Below, piece after piece: positions 32,822-41,996 of a stretch of 54,016 nt of DNA; the first letter of the stretch is position 1, and the number at the start of each line of letters is the position of its first letter. A program made the position numbers and the translations under genes. Source of the DNA: Jannaschia donghaensis (GTDB taxonomy: Bacteria > Pseudomonadota > Alphaproteobacteria > Rhodobacterales > Rhodobacteraceae). Where the stretch lies: contig NZ_CXSU01000011.1 of the NCBI RefSeq assembly GCF_001403795.1, positions 818,409 to 872,424 of the forward strand. Direction: 5' to 3'. The notes below the pieces were generated by a model. It searched no databases and had not been told where the DNA came from. It was given only the letters and a program-made list of their open reading frames with translations.

Positions 32822-33298
32822 TCATTCCAGTGCCTCCCGCACCCAGCGTTCCATTCCGTTCTCGATGTTCGCCGCGATCTTTTCGGGATCGTCGGCGAAC
32901 ATGGCGTGGATGACCAGCGTATTGCAGTCCTCGGTCACGTCGAGGCTGAGCGTGCCGGGAGTGAGTGAGATCAGATTGGTGACCAGCAGCACCTCTGCCT
33001 CGCCCTTCGCCTTGAGCGGGATGCAGATGATGCCGGGGCGGGCGCGGTGGCGGGGCGTCAGCACGTCCCACGCCACGGAGACGGAGGAGACGACGAGTTC
33101 GTAGTGGAACAGCACCAGCAGCTTCAGCCAGCGCCAAACGCGGACGAAGTAATTCCCCGGCTCGCCGAACAGCGGTTGGATCACCCACAACGCGACGAAC
33201 CCGACAACGAACCCGATGCCCAGTCCACCCAGTGTAAATTGCCCCGTCAGCGCGGCCCAGGCCACGGCCAGCAGCAGATTGAGGAGAAAGACACTCAT
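32822..33298 (-). CDS. mnhE: Na+/H+ antiporter subunit E
   Basis: 158 residues. Membrane helices at the N-terminus are followed by the conserved cytoplasmic half: ELVVSSVSVAWDVLTPRHRA then RPGIICIPLKAKGEAEVLLV and LISLTPGTLSLDVTEDCNTL. This sequence is typical of MrpE/MnhE/PhaE. It is needed for full activity and assembly of the Mrp complex. The start overlaps the mnhD stop by four bases. Confidence 0.95.
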   Translation of the reverse strand: MSVFLLNLLLAVAWAALTGQFTLGGLGIGFVVGFVALWVIQPLFGEPGNYFVRVWRWLKLLVLFHYELVVSSVSVAWDVLTPRHRARPGIICIPLKAKGEAEVLLVTNLISLTPGTLSLDVTEDCNTLVIHAMFADDPEKIAANIENGMERWVREALE

Positions 33299-34803
33299 TG
33301 CACCGCCTCCGGCGCGCCCAGGACCGCCGTCAGATAGGCCGTCGGATCAAGTAGGTCTTCTGCCGCCCGGGTGGCGATGCCGACGAAGGGTTCGGGAAAC
33401 AGGCCGATGATCACGGTCAGCGTCGCCAGCCCGGCGATCGGGGCCAGCATCGCAAAGCGATCCCCTGCGGGCAAGGTCGACAGCGACGGCACGATCGCAC
33501 CGGGATGCGGCTTCCAAAAGGCGCGTCCCCAGATCTTCGTCATGGAATAGATCGTCATCAGGCCAACGGCCAATGCGGCCGCGGCCACAAGCCATAACTC
33601 CAGGTCGAGCGACGCTTTTACCAGAACGTATTTCGCCCAGAAGCCCGACAGCGGCGGAAATCCGGCCAGCGAGAAGGCGGGGATCAGGAACAGGAAGGCC
33701 AGCAGCGGCGCGCCCTTGTAGAGACCGCCGATGTGGTCGATCTCGGTCGAGCCGGCGATGCGGTTCGTCACCCCTGCGACCAGAAACAGGTTCGCCTTCA
33801 CGATGATGTGGTGGACCAGATAGAACACCGCGCCGGTCACGGCGAGCGGGGTGTAAAGCGCCAGGCCCAGTACCATATACCCGATCTGACTGACGATGTG
33901 GAACGACAGGATGCGGCGGAAATCGGTCTGCGCCGCCGCCCCCAGAACGCCGGTGATCATCGTCGCGACTGCGACCCACAACATCAGCCCGTGGGTCCAG
34001 CCGATGTCCTGCGTGAAAACCAGCGTGAACATCCGCATCATCGCATAAACGCCGACCTTGGTGAGCAATCCCGCGAAGACCGCCGAGACGGAGAATGCGG
34101 GCGTATGGTACGCTGCCGGCAGCCAGAAGAAGAGCGGGAAGACCGCCGATTTGATCCCGAACCCCACCAGGAACATCGTCGCTATCACCGTGACCAGACC
34201 GGGGTCCGCATCCTGCACCTTGTAGTGCAGGTCGGCCATGTTCAGCGTGCCCGTTACGCCGTAGAGCAACCCGATCCCGGACAGAAACAGGATGGTCGAG
34301 ATCAGGTTCAGCGTGACGTATTTGATGCCCGCATCCATTTGGACGCGTCTGCCGCCCATCACCAGAAGGCCGAAAGAGGCGATCAGCATCACCTCGAACC
34401 AGACATAGAGGTTGAACAGATCGCCGGTCAGGAAGGCCCCGGTGACCCCGGCGATCAGGACCTGGAACAAGGTGTGATAGCCGACATGCTCCATATCTTC
34501 AGTCACGTCGCCCACAGCATAGATCGACACCGCCAGCGCGGTGATCCCGGTGATGACGACCATGACGGCCGACAGGGTGTCGGCCACCAGCGTGATGCCG
34601 AACGGCGCGGCCCAGGTGCCCATCTGCGCGGCCTGTATCCCATCGGTCAGCACCCGCGACAGAAGCATTCCCGCCGCGACCAGCATGCAGGCCGACCCGG
34701 CGACCGAGATCCACCGCGCCTCCGTCCCCTTGCGAAAGAAGAACGCCAGGATGGCCGTGACGAAGGCGATCAGGATTGGCAGCGGCAGGAGAACGTCGCT
34801 CAA
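33295..34803 (-). CDS. mnhD: Na+/H+ antiporter subunit D (NuoN/NuoM-like)
   Basis: 502 residues with about fourteen membrane helices. It is homologous to the proton-pumping membrane subunits of complex I. The key Glu is in FNLYVWFEVMLIASFGLLV (helix 5) and the key Lys in GFGIKSAVFPLFFWLPAAYH; HIIVKANLFLVAG carries the helix-12-type Lys. It forms one of the two ion channels of the Mrp antiporter with MnhA. Overlaps with mnhC and mnhE (four bases each) show coupled translation. Confidence 0.95.
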   Translation of the reverse strand: MSDVLLPLPILIAFVTAILAFFFRKGTEARWISVAGSACMLVAAGMLLSRVLTDGIQAAQMGTWAAPFGITLVADTLSAVMVVITGITALAVSIYAVGDVTEDMEHVGYHTLFQVLIAGVTGAFLTGDLFNLYVWFEVMLIASFGLLVMGGRRVQMDAGIKYVTLNLISTILFLSGIGLLYGVTGTLNMADLHYKVQDADPGLVTVIATMFLVGFGIKSAVFPLFFWLPAAYHTPAFSVSAVFAGLLTKVGVYAMMRMFTLVFTQDIGWTHGLMLWVAVATMITGVLGAAAQTDFRRILSFHIVSQIGYMVLGLALYTPLAVTGAVFYLVHHIIVKANLFLVAGVTNRIAGSTEIDHIGGLYKGAPLLAFLFLIPAFSLAGFPPLSGFWAKYVLVKASLDLELWLVAAAALAVGLMTIYSMTKIWGRAFWKPHPGAIVPSLSTLPAGDRFAMLAPIAGLATLTVIIGLFPEPFVGIATRAAEDLLDPTAYLTAVLGAPEAVQ

Positions 34804-35159
34804 GGCTTCTCCTCCGGCTCGGCCAGGCGCATGTCGTCGGAATCGAGCGTGCCCATCGTCTGGTAGGCGCGGTACACCAGCACCAGGGCAAACGCGAACA
34901 GGCCGAAACCGATGACGATCGCCGTCAGCACCAACGCCTGCGGCAGCGCGTTCGCCACGCCCGGCGGCGGCGCATCGGCACCATACGCAATCAGCGGCGG
35001 GGCCTCGGGCGTCAATCCGCCGGACGCGAAGATCAACAGGTTGGCAGCATTGGAGATCAGGATCAGGCCGAACAGGAAGCGCAGCACATTGCGCGCCAGC
35101 ATCAGATAGACGGCCGCGGCGACCAGTGCGCCGACCATGAGGGCGATCAGGAATTCCAT
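34800..35159 (-). CDS. mnhC: Na+/H+ antiporter subunit C (NuoK-like)
   Basis: 119 residues with three membrane helices. The segment NVLRFLFGLILISNAANLLI followed by FASGG is diagnostic of MrpC/MnhC, which is homologous to NuoK of complex I. The C-terminus is acidic. It overlaps mnhD by four bases and is separated from mnhB by one base. Confidence 0.94.
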   Translation of the reverse strand: MEFLIALMVGALVAAAVYLMLARNVLRFLFGLILISNAANLLIFASGGLTPEAPPLIAYGADAPPPGVANALPQALVLTAIVIGFGLFAFALVLVYRAYQTMGTLDSDDMRLAEPEEKP

Positions 35160-35160
35160 C

Positions 35161-35580
35161 TCAGACCTCTTCTTCCAGCGCGAAGACCATCGTCAGAACC
35201 GCGCCCAGCACCACCAGATAGACGCCAATATCGAACACGAGGATCGTCGACAGCGGCGTGCCCTTGTCCGTCTCGGTGGCCCCGATGAACAGCCATTGCC
35301 CTGCGAACAGGCCATCGCCGGGAATGAACCCGGCCAGACCGGCCAGAAGGGCAAGGCCAAGCCCCGCCATCGCAATCGTTTGCGGGTCGATCCGAAGGGC
35401 GACGCGGGCCGCCTTGCTGCCGTGGGCCACGGCATAGAGGATGAACCCCGTCGCGCCGATCAACCCGCCGATGAACCCGCCGCCGGGTTCGTTGTGGCCC
35501 CGCAGTAGCATCCAGATCGAAAACATCAGGAGCAGCCCGACAAGGAGGCGCGTCGCCGCGCGCACGATCAGGGAGGTCAT
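35161..35580 (-). CDS. mnhB: Na+/H+ antiporter subunit B
   Basis: 139 residues with four membrane helices. [20 protein letters not shown] (about residues 26-45) and [20 protein letters not shown] are the hallmark segments of MrpB/MnhB. Here MnhB is a separate gene rather than fused to MnhA as in rhizobial PhaAB. It overlaps the mnhA stop by four bases. Confidence 0.95.
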   Translation of the reverse strand: MTSLIVRAATRLLVGLLLMFSIWMLLRGHNEPGGGFIGGLIGATGFILYAVAHGSKAARVALRIDPQTIAMAGLGLALLAGLAGFIPGDGLFAGQWLFIGATETDKGTPLSTILVFDIGVYLVVLGAVLTMVFALEEEV

Positions 35581-37814
35581 GGCGTCGGCCTCCGCGTGCC
35601 CTTGAGCAGCGCATAGGCCCCGAGCGCCGCGATGGCGACGACAGCGATTTCCCCGAACGTGTCCAGCGCGCGGAAATCGACCAGGATTACGTTCACGATG
35701 TTGCGCCCGTAGGCGAGGGGGGCCGAAGCCTCCTCGAAGAAGCGGGTCAGTTCCATGTCGATCGGCGCGGCCTGCACGGCCAGCATGATCACGGTCGTCA
35801 ACGCCCCGACGGACAGCGCCAGGATCAGGTCCAGGCCGCGCACGGTCTTGACGTATTCACGGTTGAGATACGGCAGCTTGAGCATCGCCACCGCGACCAG
35901 AACCACCTGCAGAACCTCGACCAAAAGCTGCGTGATCGCGACGTCGGGCGCGCCGAAGATGATGAAGATGAGCGCCACGCCGATGCCGACCACGCCAAGT
36001 GAAGCCACCGCCGTCATTCGCGAATTGGTGACCGCCGTAAGCAAGGCACCGGCCACGATGAAGATCAGGACGGCCCAATGCTTGAACTGCAGATCGTCCA
36101 ACGGCGGGATCACCGGCGTCAGATCCGCCCGCCAGACCGACGCCGCCATGGCCAGCGCAAGCGCGAGAAACGTCACGAAGATGTAGCGGCGCAACTTGCC
36201 GGTCTGGATCATCCCGGTCAGGCCCTTCGACCCGGCGGCAACCCCGTCCATCAACCGGTCCCAGCCGGGATCGAACCGTGCCTTGAACCGCGACAGGCCG
36301 GCCCGCAGCCGTCCGTGAACCAGATACAGCAGGAACCCGACGCCAAAGGTCGCCAGCGACAGAAGGAAGGCGGTGTTTACCTCCTTGAAGAGGTAGAGAT
36401 CGACCTCGACGGGCCCGCCGGCCACGGCCGCGGCCGCCGGGCGGACCAGCGTTTCGGCCCAGTCCGGCATCACGCCGAACGTCAGACCCATGCCCGCCAG
36501 CAGGACCGGCCCGACCAACATCGGCCAGGGCCCCTCGTGCGCCTTGACCGGCGTTTCCGCCAGCTTGCCCACGAAGGGACGAAACGCGACGATACCACCG
36601 GCGACGAACATCAGGACCGACGCGGAAAAGATGCAGCCCAGCACCCAGATCATCGCGGGCGCGTCCAGCGCGGCCTTGTACATGAACTCCTTGCCGATGA
36701 AGCCGAACAGGGGTGGCAAACCGGCCATGCTGGCCGCCGCGACCATCGCCACCAGCATCGTGACCGGCATTGCTCGCCCCAATCCGCGCAACACCGTCGC
36801 GTCGCGCGTGCCGGTGCCGTGATCGACCACGCCGATCATCAGGAACAGTGCCGCCTTGTAGAAGCTGTGCACGATAAGGAAGGTCATCGCCGCCTCGATG
36901 GCATAGGGCGTGCCGACCCCGATAAACATCACCAGCGTGCCAAGTGCCATCAATGTGGTGTAGGCCAGGATCTGTTTGATATCGGTTTGCCGGATCGCGA
37001 CCAGCGACGCGAAGACCGCCGTCACGCCGCCCGCAATCACCAGCGTCCAGAACCAGATGTCGGTCCCACCAAGGGTCGGGTTCATCCGCGCCAACAGGTA
37101 AACGCCGCCCTTCACCATCGTCGCCGAATGCAAATAGGCGCTGACCGGTGTCGGCGCGGCCATGGCGTTGGGCAGCCAGAAGTGGAACGGCACCTGGGCC
37201 GACTTGGTGAAGGCCCCCGCGATGAACAGCCAGAAGATCGCCAGATACATCGGATGATCGGTCAGCGTCCCCTCGATCGCGGAAATCTCGAAGGTGCCCG
37301 CCGCCGTGCCCAGCACGATGATCCCGGCTAGGAACGCCAGTGCCCCCATGCCCGTCACGACCAGCGCCTGAAGCGCGTTGCGCCGGGCCTTGGCGGCATC
37401 CGCGTCGAACCCGATCAGCAGGTAGGACGACACCGTCGTCACTTCCCAAAACACGAACAATGCCAGCAGGTTGTCCGACAGAACCAGCCCCAGCATTCCG
37501 ACCATGAACACCATCAGATAGCAGACGAAACGCGTGTAGTGTACGTGTCCGACCAGATAGCTGGACGCATAGAGCGTCACCAGCGTCCCGATCCCCGTGA
37601 TCAGCAGCGCGAAGGTCAGTGACAGCCCGTCCAGCAATATGCCCAGCGACACGCCCAGCGACGGAACCCAGTCCAGCCGCCAGACAAGGACCTCGCCGGT
37701 GGCCACGGCGGGAATATGCTGCGCGAACCAACCGAACAGGGCCAAGGGCAACAGGATGGAGATCCATCCGGCGGGCCCGCCCAGAAAGCGACTGTCTGTA
37801 TGCGTATTCGCCAT
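35577..37814 (-). CDS. mnhA: Na+/H+ antiporter subunit A (NuoL-like)
   Basis: 745 residues, first and largest gene of the Mrp operon, with about twenty membrane helices. The NuoL-like part has [20 protein letters not shown] (channel Glu), [20 protein letters not shown] and [20 protein letters not shown] (channel Lys). The C-terminal part ([20 protein letters not shown], then [20 protein letters not shown]) is the MrpA-specific extension. The complex exchanges Na+ for several H+ and supports salt and alkali tolerance in the inner membrane. The operon is divergent from an OxyR-like regulator across 98 bases. Confidence 0.95.
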   Translation of the reverse strand: MANTHTDSRFLGGPAGWISILLPLALFGWFAQHIPAVATGEVLVWRLDWVPSLGVSLGILLDGLSLTFALLITGIGTLVTLYASSYLVGHVHYTRFVCYLMVFMVGMLGLVLSDNLLALFVFWEVTTVSSYLLIGFDADAAKARRNALQALVVTGMGALAFLAGIIVLGTAAGTFEISAIEGTLTDHPMYLAIFWLFIAGAFTKSAQVPFHFWLPNAMAAPTPVSAYLHSATMVKGGVYLLARMNPTLGGTDIWFWTLVIAGGVTAVFASLVAIRQTDIKQILAYTTLMALGTLVMFIGVGTPYAIEAAMTFLIVHSFYKAALFLMIGVVDHGTGTRDATVLRGLGRAMPVTMLVAMVAAASMAGLPPLFGFIGKEFMYKAALDAPAMIWVLGCIFSASVLMFVAGGIVAFRPFVGKLAETPVKAHEGPWPMLVGPVLLAGMGLTFGVMPDWAETLVRPAAAAVAGGPVEVDLYLFKEVNTAFLLSLATFGVGFLLYLVHGRLRAGLSRFKARFDPGWDRLMDGVAAGSKGLTGMIQTGKLRRYIFVTFLALALAMAASVWRADLTPVIPPLDDLQFKHWAVLIFIVAGALLTAVTNSRMTAVASLGVVGIGVALIFIIFGAPDVAITQLLVEVLQVVLVAVAMLKLPYLNREYVKTVRGLDLILALSVGALTTVIMLAVQAAPIDMELTRFFEEASAPLAYGRNIVNVILVDFRALDTFGEIAVVAIAALGAYALLKGTRRPTP

Positions 37815-37873
37815 CCGGCCCTCTTTGCTTGGGCAGGAAATAAACGAAAGCTTTGATTGTTCAAGTCACCCGA

Positions 37874-37903
37874 CTATCTTAACTTCGATAGACAGGAGCT
37901 ATC
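37874..37903 (+). promoter_or_regulatory. OxyR/LysR-type operator between mnhA and the LysR gene
   Basis: ATAG at 37888-37891, seven bases, then CTAT at 37899-37902 has exactly the spacing of an OxyR half-site (ATAG-N7-CTAT). A further upstream CTATC at 37874-37878 pairs with GATAG (37887-37891) around eight bases. The AGGAG Shine-Dalgarno sequence of the LysR gene (37894-37898) lies inside the N7 spacer, so binding would also mask its own ribosome site. This suggests autoregulation and possibly control of the divergent Mrp operon. Confidence 0.55.
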
Positions 37904-37912
37904 GCGCCGAAA

Positions 37913-38833
37913 ATGCCGACATTGCAACAATTTCGCTACCTCGTCGCGGTCGCCGACACGCTGCACTTCCGCCGCGCCGCCGAGTCGGTGCACGTGACCC
38001 AGCCGACCCTGTCCACCCAACTGCGCGAGTTGGAGGAGAAATTGGGCGTGCAACTGGTCGAACGGTCCCGCTCCGGCGTGACGCTGACGCCGATCGGGCA
38101 TGACATCGCCACGCGCGCGCGGGGTCTTCTGCGCGATGCCGCCGATATCGCGACGCTGGCCCGATCGGGGGCGGATCCGCTGGCGGCGACGATCCGGGTG
38201 GGCGTCGTCGGCTCCCTCGGGTCCTATTTCCTGCCCCTCGTGATTCCGACGCTTCATGCGTCCTATCCCAAGCTGAAATTCTATGTCCGCGAAGGCACGG
38301 CGCTGGACCTGTTGACCCGGATGCGCGCCGGCACGCTCGACCTGCTGTTCTTTCCGACCCCGCTCGACGATCCGACGCTGCAGGTGGCGCCGCTGTTCCA
38401 CGAACCGCTCCTGGTGGTGCTGCCGTCGGATCATCCGTTGACGGCGAATGCCGTCGTCGACCGCGCCGCCCTGCGCGGCGAGACGGTGATGACGTTGGAG
38501 GCGGGGCACCGGCTGCACGACACCGTGGCCGACCTGTGCACTGAAACGGGGGCCGTCCTGTCGCTCGACTACGAGGGTACGTCGCTCGACACCCTGCGGC
38601 AGATGGTGGCGACCGGGCTGGGCCTGTCGGTCCTGCCCGCGCTCTACGTCCGCTCGGAGGTGGCGCGGGAAGATCTCGTGACTGCCCGCCCGCTGTCCGA
38701 TCCCGCGCCAGGGCGGGACATCGGCATGGTCTGGCGACAGACATCCGCGCAGGGTGATGCGTATCGCGCACTGGCCGCCGCCATCCGCGACACGTTGCGG
38801 CGCACCGCACCCGAAGTGCGGGTCATCGACTAA
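37913..38833 (+). CDS. OxyR-like LysR family regulator lacking the first redox cysteine
   Basis: 306 residues. The N-terminal winged helix has FRYLVAVADTLHFRRAAESV then HVTQPTLSTQLRELEEKLGV, very like OxyR, and the effector domain has OxyR-type GETVMTLEAGHRLHDTVADL. E. coli OxyR has Cys199 and Cys208 in this loop. Here the aligned positions are Arg200 and Cys209, so the peroxide-sensing cysteine is missing while the resolving one remains. A disulfide switch as in OxyR is therefore not possible within one subunit. It probably senses something else or acts constitutively. Divergent from the Mrp operon; an OxyR-spaced box overlaps its Shine-Dalgarno sequence. Confidence 0.85.
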   Translation: MPTLQQFRYLVAVADTLHFRRAAESVHVTQPTLSTQLRELEEKLGVQLVERSRSGVTLTPIGHDIATRARGLLRDAADIATLARSGADPLAATIRVGVVGSLGSYFLPLVIPTLHASYPKLKFYVREGTALDLLTRMRAGTLDLLFFPTPLDDPTLQVAPLFHEPLLVVLPSDHPLTANAVVDRAALRGETVMTLEAGHRLHDTVADLCTETGAVLSLDYEGTSLDTLRQMVATGLGLSVLPALYVRSEVAREDLVTARPLSDPAPGRDIGMVWRQTSAQGDAYRALAAAIRDTLRRTAPEVRVID

Positions 38834-38881
38834 TCCGAACTGGCCCTATCGTTGCCGATACGGACGGGGCAGGTTGATCGA

Positions 38882-39628
38882 ATGGCCGACCTCGATCTGC
38901 TCCCCGCCGACCTTGCCCTGCTGGCGGCCATTGCTTTCGCCGCCGGTCTGGTGCGCGGATTTTCCGGCTTTGCGCTTTCCGCTCTCGTGATGGCGTCGGC
39001 CGTGCTGATCGTGCCGCCCGCGCAGCTGATCCCGATCTGCTGGGTGCTGGAAATGACGGCGTCCCTATTGATGGTGCGGGGCGGGGTGGCGGATGCGGAT
39101 CGGCGCATCGCGTTCGGTCTGGCCTTCACCTCGGCGCTTGGGGTGCCGCTGGGGCTTTATTTGACGACGACCCTGCCGGTCGACGCGACGCGGGTTCTGG
39201 CCCTGACCGTCCTGGTCACCCTGGCCGTCCTGCAACTCGCCCGCATCCGCCTTGCGGTCCTCGCCACGGATGGCGGCCTGTATGCCACGGGCCTGATCGC
39301 TGGCATCGTGACCGGCATCGCGTCCATCGGCGGCATGGTCGTGGCGCTTTACGTCTTGGCACAGGACCGGCCGGCGCGGGTGATGCGCGGCTCTCTGGTC
39401 CTGTTCCTATTCGTCTCGTCGGTCTTTTCGCTGATGTGGTTGCTGGGCTACGGCGTGATGACCGGCCAGGCCTTTGCGCGCGGCGCCATCCTCGCCGGGC
39501 CCTGTGCCGCGGGTGTCATTTTGGGCAAGCGGATGTTCAATCCGACGTTGGAGCCCTATTACAAACCCTTCGCGCTGTGCCTGCTGATCGGTCTGGCCAG
39601 CCTCAGCCTGCTGCGGACGATCGTATAG
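38882..39628 (+). CDS. TSUP family membrane permease (TauE/SafE-like)
   Basis: 248 residues with about eight membrane helices. ALLAAIAFAAGLVRGFSGFA, LALTVLVTLAVLQL and the second-half repeat TGLIAGIVTGIASIGGMVVA are the duplicated TSUP pattern found in sulfite, sulfonate and other organic-anion exporters. Start chosen at ATG 38882; an earlier frame start has no support. It lies 48 bases after the LysR gene in the same direction, so it may be a target or co-transcribed partner. Substrate not predictable from sequence. Confidence 0.85.
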   Translation: MADLDLLPADLALLAAIAFAAGLVRGFSGFALSALVMASAVLIVPPAQLIPICWVLEMTASLLMVRGGVADADRRIAFGLAFTSALGVPLGLYLTTTLPVDATRVLALTVLVTLAVLQLARIRLAVLATDGGLYATGLIAGIVTGIASIGGMVVALYVLAQDRPARVMRGSLVLFLFVSSVFSLMWLLGYGVMTGQAFARGAILAGPCAAGVILGKRMFNPTLEPYYKPFALCLLIGLASLSLLRTIV

Positions 39629-39639
39629 CGCGGCGTGGC

Positions 39640-41949
39640 TCAGACGCCGAACGGGATCCAGATCGTCTGCACATCGGTCGCCGCATTCAGGAACGGCGCG
39701 GCATCCGTCGCCGTCCAGTCGCGCGACCGCCCGTCGTTGACCCAAGTGCGTTTCAGGTCCACCGCCGCTTCGCGTTCCACCGTCGCCGCGATATCGGCCG
39801 AGGAGAAACTCCAGACGGCATCGACGTCCATATGCCCCGCCAGATGCGGCGCAAGTTCCGCATGGTCGCCGGTCAGGATGTTGATGACGCCGCCCGGCAC
39901 GTCCGATGTCTCGATCACCTGTACCAGGTCGGTCGCAGTCAGCGGTGCGCTTTCAGGGGCGACCAGGACCAGGCGGTTGCCCGTCGCCAATGCCGCGCCG
40001 ATCACCTGCGCCAACGCCACCAACGGACGGTCTTCGGACGCAAACGCCCCGATCACGCCCATCGCGGGGTTCAGCGTCAGGGCCAGCCCGCCCATCGGCA
40101 CACCCAGCGTCCGACCATCGTGCTTGTCGGCCCAGGCGGCCCAGCGGAACAGGTGGCGCACCGCCTCCGTCGTTTCGCCCTTGGCCCCGGTCTGCGCCGT
40201 CAGGCGAGCATCGAATTCATCCGCCCGCGCCGACAGATTTTCCGCCAGATAATACAGGATCTGGGCCCGCATATGCCCGGTCGATCCGGCCCAGGACGCC
40301 GCCGTCCGGGCCGCGTCGACGGCATTGCGCACGTCCTTGCGGTTCGCGACGCCGACGTCTCCGACGGTGCCCTTGGGCCCGATAACGGGTCGGGTGTAAC
40401 CGCCGTCGGGCCGGACCTGCTTGCCGCCGACGAACATCTTGGGGGAGCGGTCGACGTCGGACAACACCACCTGCGCGCCACCCGAAGAACTTAGCTTCGC
40501 AAGCGCCTTGCCCACCGCGGGGCGGACATAGGCGCCCAAGCCGGCAATGCCGCCCTCGCGCCCGAAACCGGATTCCCGCATGCCACCGAAGGGGGCCGCA
40601 GCGTCCAGCATGTTGGCCCCGTTCACCCAGACGACGCCCGCCTTGATGCGCGGTGCGGTGTGCAAGGCCACGTCGATGTCCTGCGACCAGACGGAGGCGG
40701 CCAGTCCGAACCGCGTGTCATTGGCCAGCTGCACCGCTTCGGCCGGGGTGCGGAACGTGGTGGTGGCCAGGACGGGGCCGAAAACCTCCTCGGCCATCAG
40801 GGGATCTGCCCCGTGCAGATCGGTCACCAGGATCGGCGGCAGATAGCATCCGTCGGGGCAGGTGCCGCGCGTCACGGTGCCGGACGTACGCTCCAGAATC
40901 GCAAGAACGTTGGCGCGGTGATCGGCGTGGACCATCGCGCCCATGTCGACCGATTTGTCCAATGGATCGCCGACGCGGATCTTGGCCATGCGTGCCTTCA
41001 GGCGGGCGTGGAAATCCTCCGCGATGCCTTCCTGCACCAACAGGCGGGACCCGGCGCAGCAGACCTGACCGCCGTTGAACCAGATCGCATCCACGATCCC
41101 TTCGACAGCGGAGTCGATGTCGGCATCTTCGAACACGACGTAGGGGCTCTTGCCGCCCAGCTCCAGCGTCAGGCCCATGGCGCGGCCCGCCGTCTCCCGG
41201 CGCAGGACGCGGCCCACTTCAGTGGACCCGGTGAAGGCCAGCTTGTCGATCGGGCTGGCGACCAGCGCGGCCCCCGTGTCCCCATCGCCCGTCACGATGT
41301 TGACCACGCCCGGCGGCACGCCCGCGGACGTGCAGATGTCGGTAAAGGCCAGCGCGGTCAGGGGTGTCCATTCGGCGGGCTTCAACACGACCGTGTTGCC
41401 CATGGCCAGCGCCGGCGCGATCTTCCACGACAGCATCAGCAGCGGAAAATTCCACGGCACGATCTGGCCGCAGACGCCCCAGGGTTCTGCGTTCGGCATG
41501 GTTTCGCTGCGCAACGCCGCATGGCCCGCGTGATGGTAGAAATGCCGCGCGGCCTTGGCGACGTCGATGTCGCGGGATTCGCGGATCGGTTTACCGGTGT
41601 CGAGCGTTTCCATAACGGCGAACAGCCGCGCGTGCTTTTGCAACCCCCGCGCGATGGCATAAAGAACGCGCGCCCGGTCATGGTCCGATGTGGCCGCCCA
41701 ACCCTTGGCGGCCTTGCGCGCGGCTTTGACGGCCTGCGCCACATCCGCCTCGGTCCCTTGCGTGACCTGCGCCAGCGTTTCGCCCGTCGCGGGGTTCACG
41801 GTGTCGAAGGTCGTACCGGGCTTTTGCCGCTTGCCATCGATGAAATGTCCAAAGGCGCGCCCGTGGGTGTCAAGCCAGTCGTCGGCTTCGGTCCGGCTTT
41901 CGGGGGCAGGACTCCAGTCCATGCTTTCAAAGATGTCGGCCACGGTCAT
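39640..41949 (-). CDS. ALDH16-like double-domain aldehyde dehydrogenase
   Basis: 769 residues from ATG 41949, with AGAAGG upstream. Residues about 1-490 are a complete aldehyde dehydrogenase: LELGGKSPYVVFED carries the general-base Glu region and FNGGQVCCAGSRLL the catalytic Cys. Residues about 510-769 form a second ALDH-like region (VANRKDVRNAVDAARTAASW, NPAMGVIGAFASEDRPLVAL, GGVINILTGDHAELAPHLAG) that stops before any catalytic Cys, so it is non-catalytic. This two-domain build is that of ALDH16. The neighbour upstream, deoC, releases acetaldehyde from deoxyribose 5-phosphate, which makes acetaldehyde a likely substrate. Confidence 0.88.
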   Translation of the reverse strand: MTVADIFESMDWSPAPESRTEADDWLDTHGRAFGHFIDGKRQKPGTTFDTVNPATGETLAQVTQGTEADVAQAVKAARKAAKGWAATSDHDRARVLYAIARGLQKHARLFAVMETLDTGKPIRESRDIDVAKAARHFYHHAGHAALRSETMPNAEPWGVCGQIVPWNFPLLMLSWKIAPALAMGNTVVLKPAEWTPLTALAFTDICTSAGVPPGVVNIVTGDGDTGAALVASPIDKLAFTGSTEVGRVLRRETAGRAMGLTLELGGKSPYVVFEDADIDSAVEGIVDAIWFNGGQVCCAGSRLLVQEGIAEDFHARLKARMAKIRVGDPLDKSVDMGAMVHADHRANVLAILERTSGTVTRGTCPDGCYLPPILVTDLHGADPLMAEEVFGPVLATTTFRTPAEAVQLANDTRFGLAASVWSQDIDVALHTAPRIKAGVVWVNGANMLDAAAPFGGMRESGFGREGGIAGLGAYVRPAVGKALAKLSSSGGAQVVLSDVDRSPKMFVGGKQVRPDGGYTRPVIGPKGTVGDVGVANRKDVRNAVDAARTAASWAGSTGHMRAQILYYLAENLSARADEFDARLTAQTGAKGETTEAVRHLFRWAAWADKHDGRTLGVPMGGLALTLNPAMGVIGAFASEDRPLVALAQVIGAALATGNRLVLVAPESAPLTATDLVQVIETSDVPGGVINILTGDHAELAPHLAGHMDVDAVWSFSSADIAATVEREAAVDLKRTWVNDGRSRDWTATDAAPFLNAATDVQTIWIPFGV

Positions 41950-41996
41950 TTTGCGCCTTCTCTGCTTTTTCAAATCGCCGGGCGTGCCGGTCCGTT

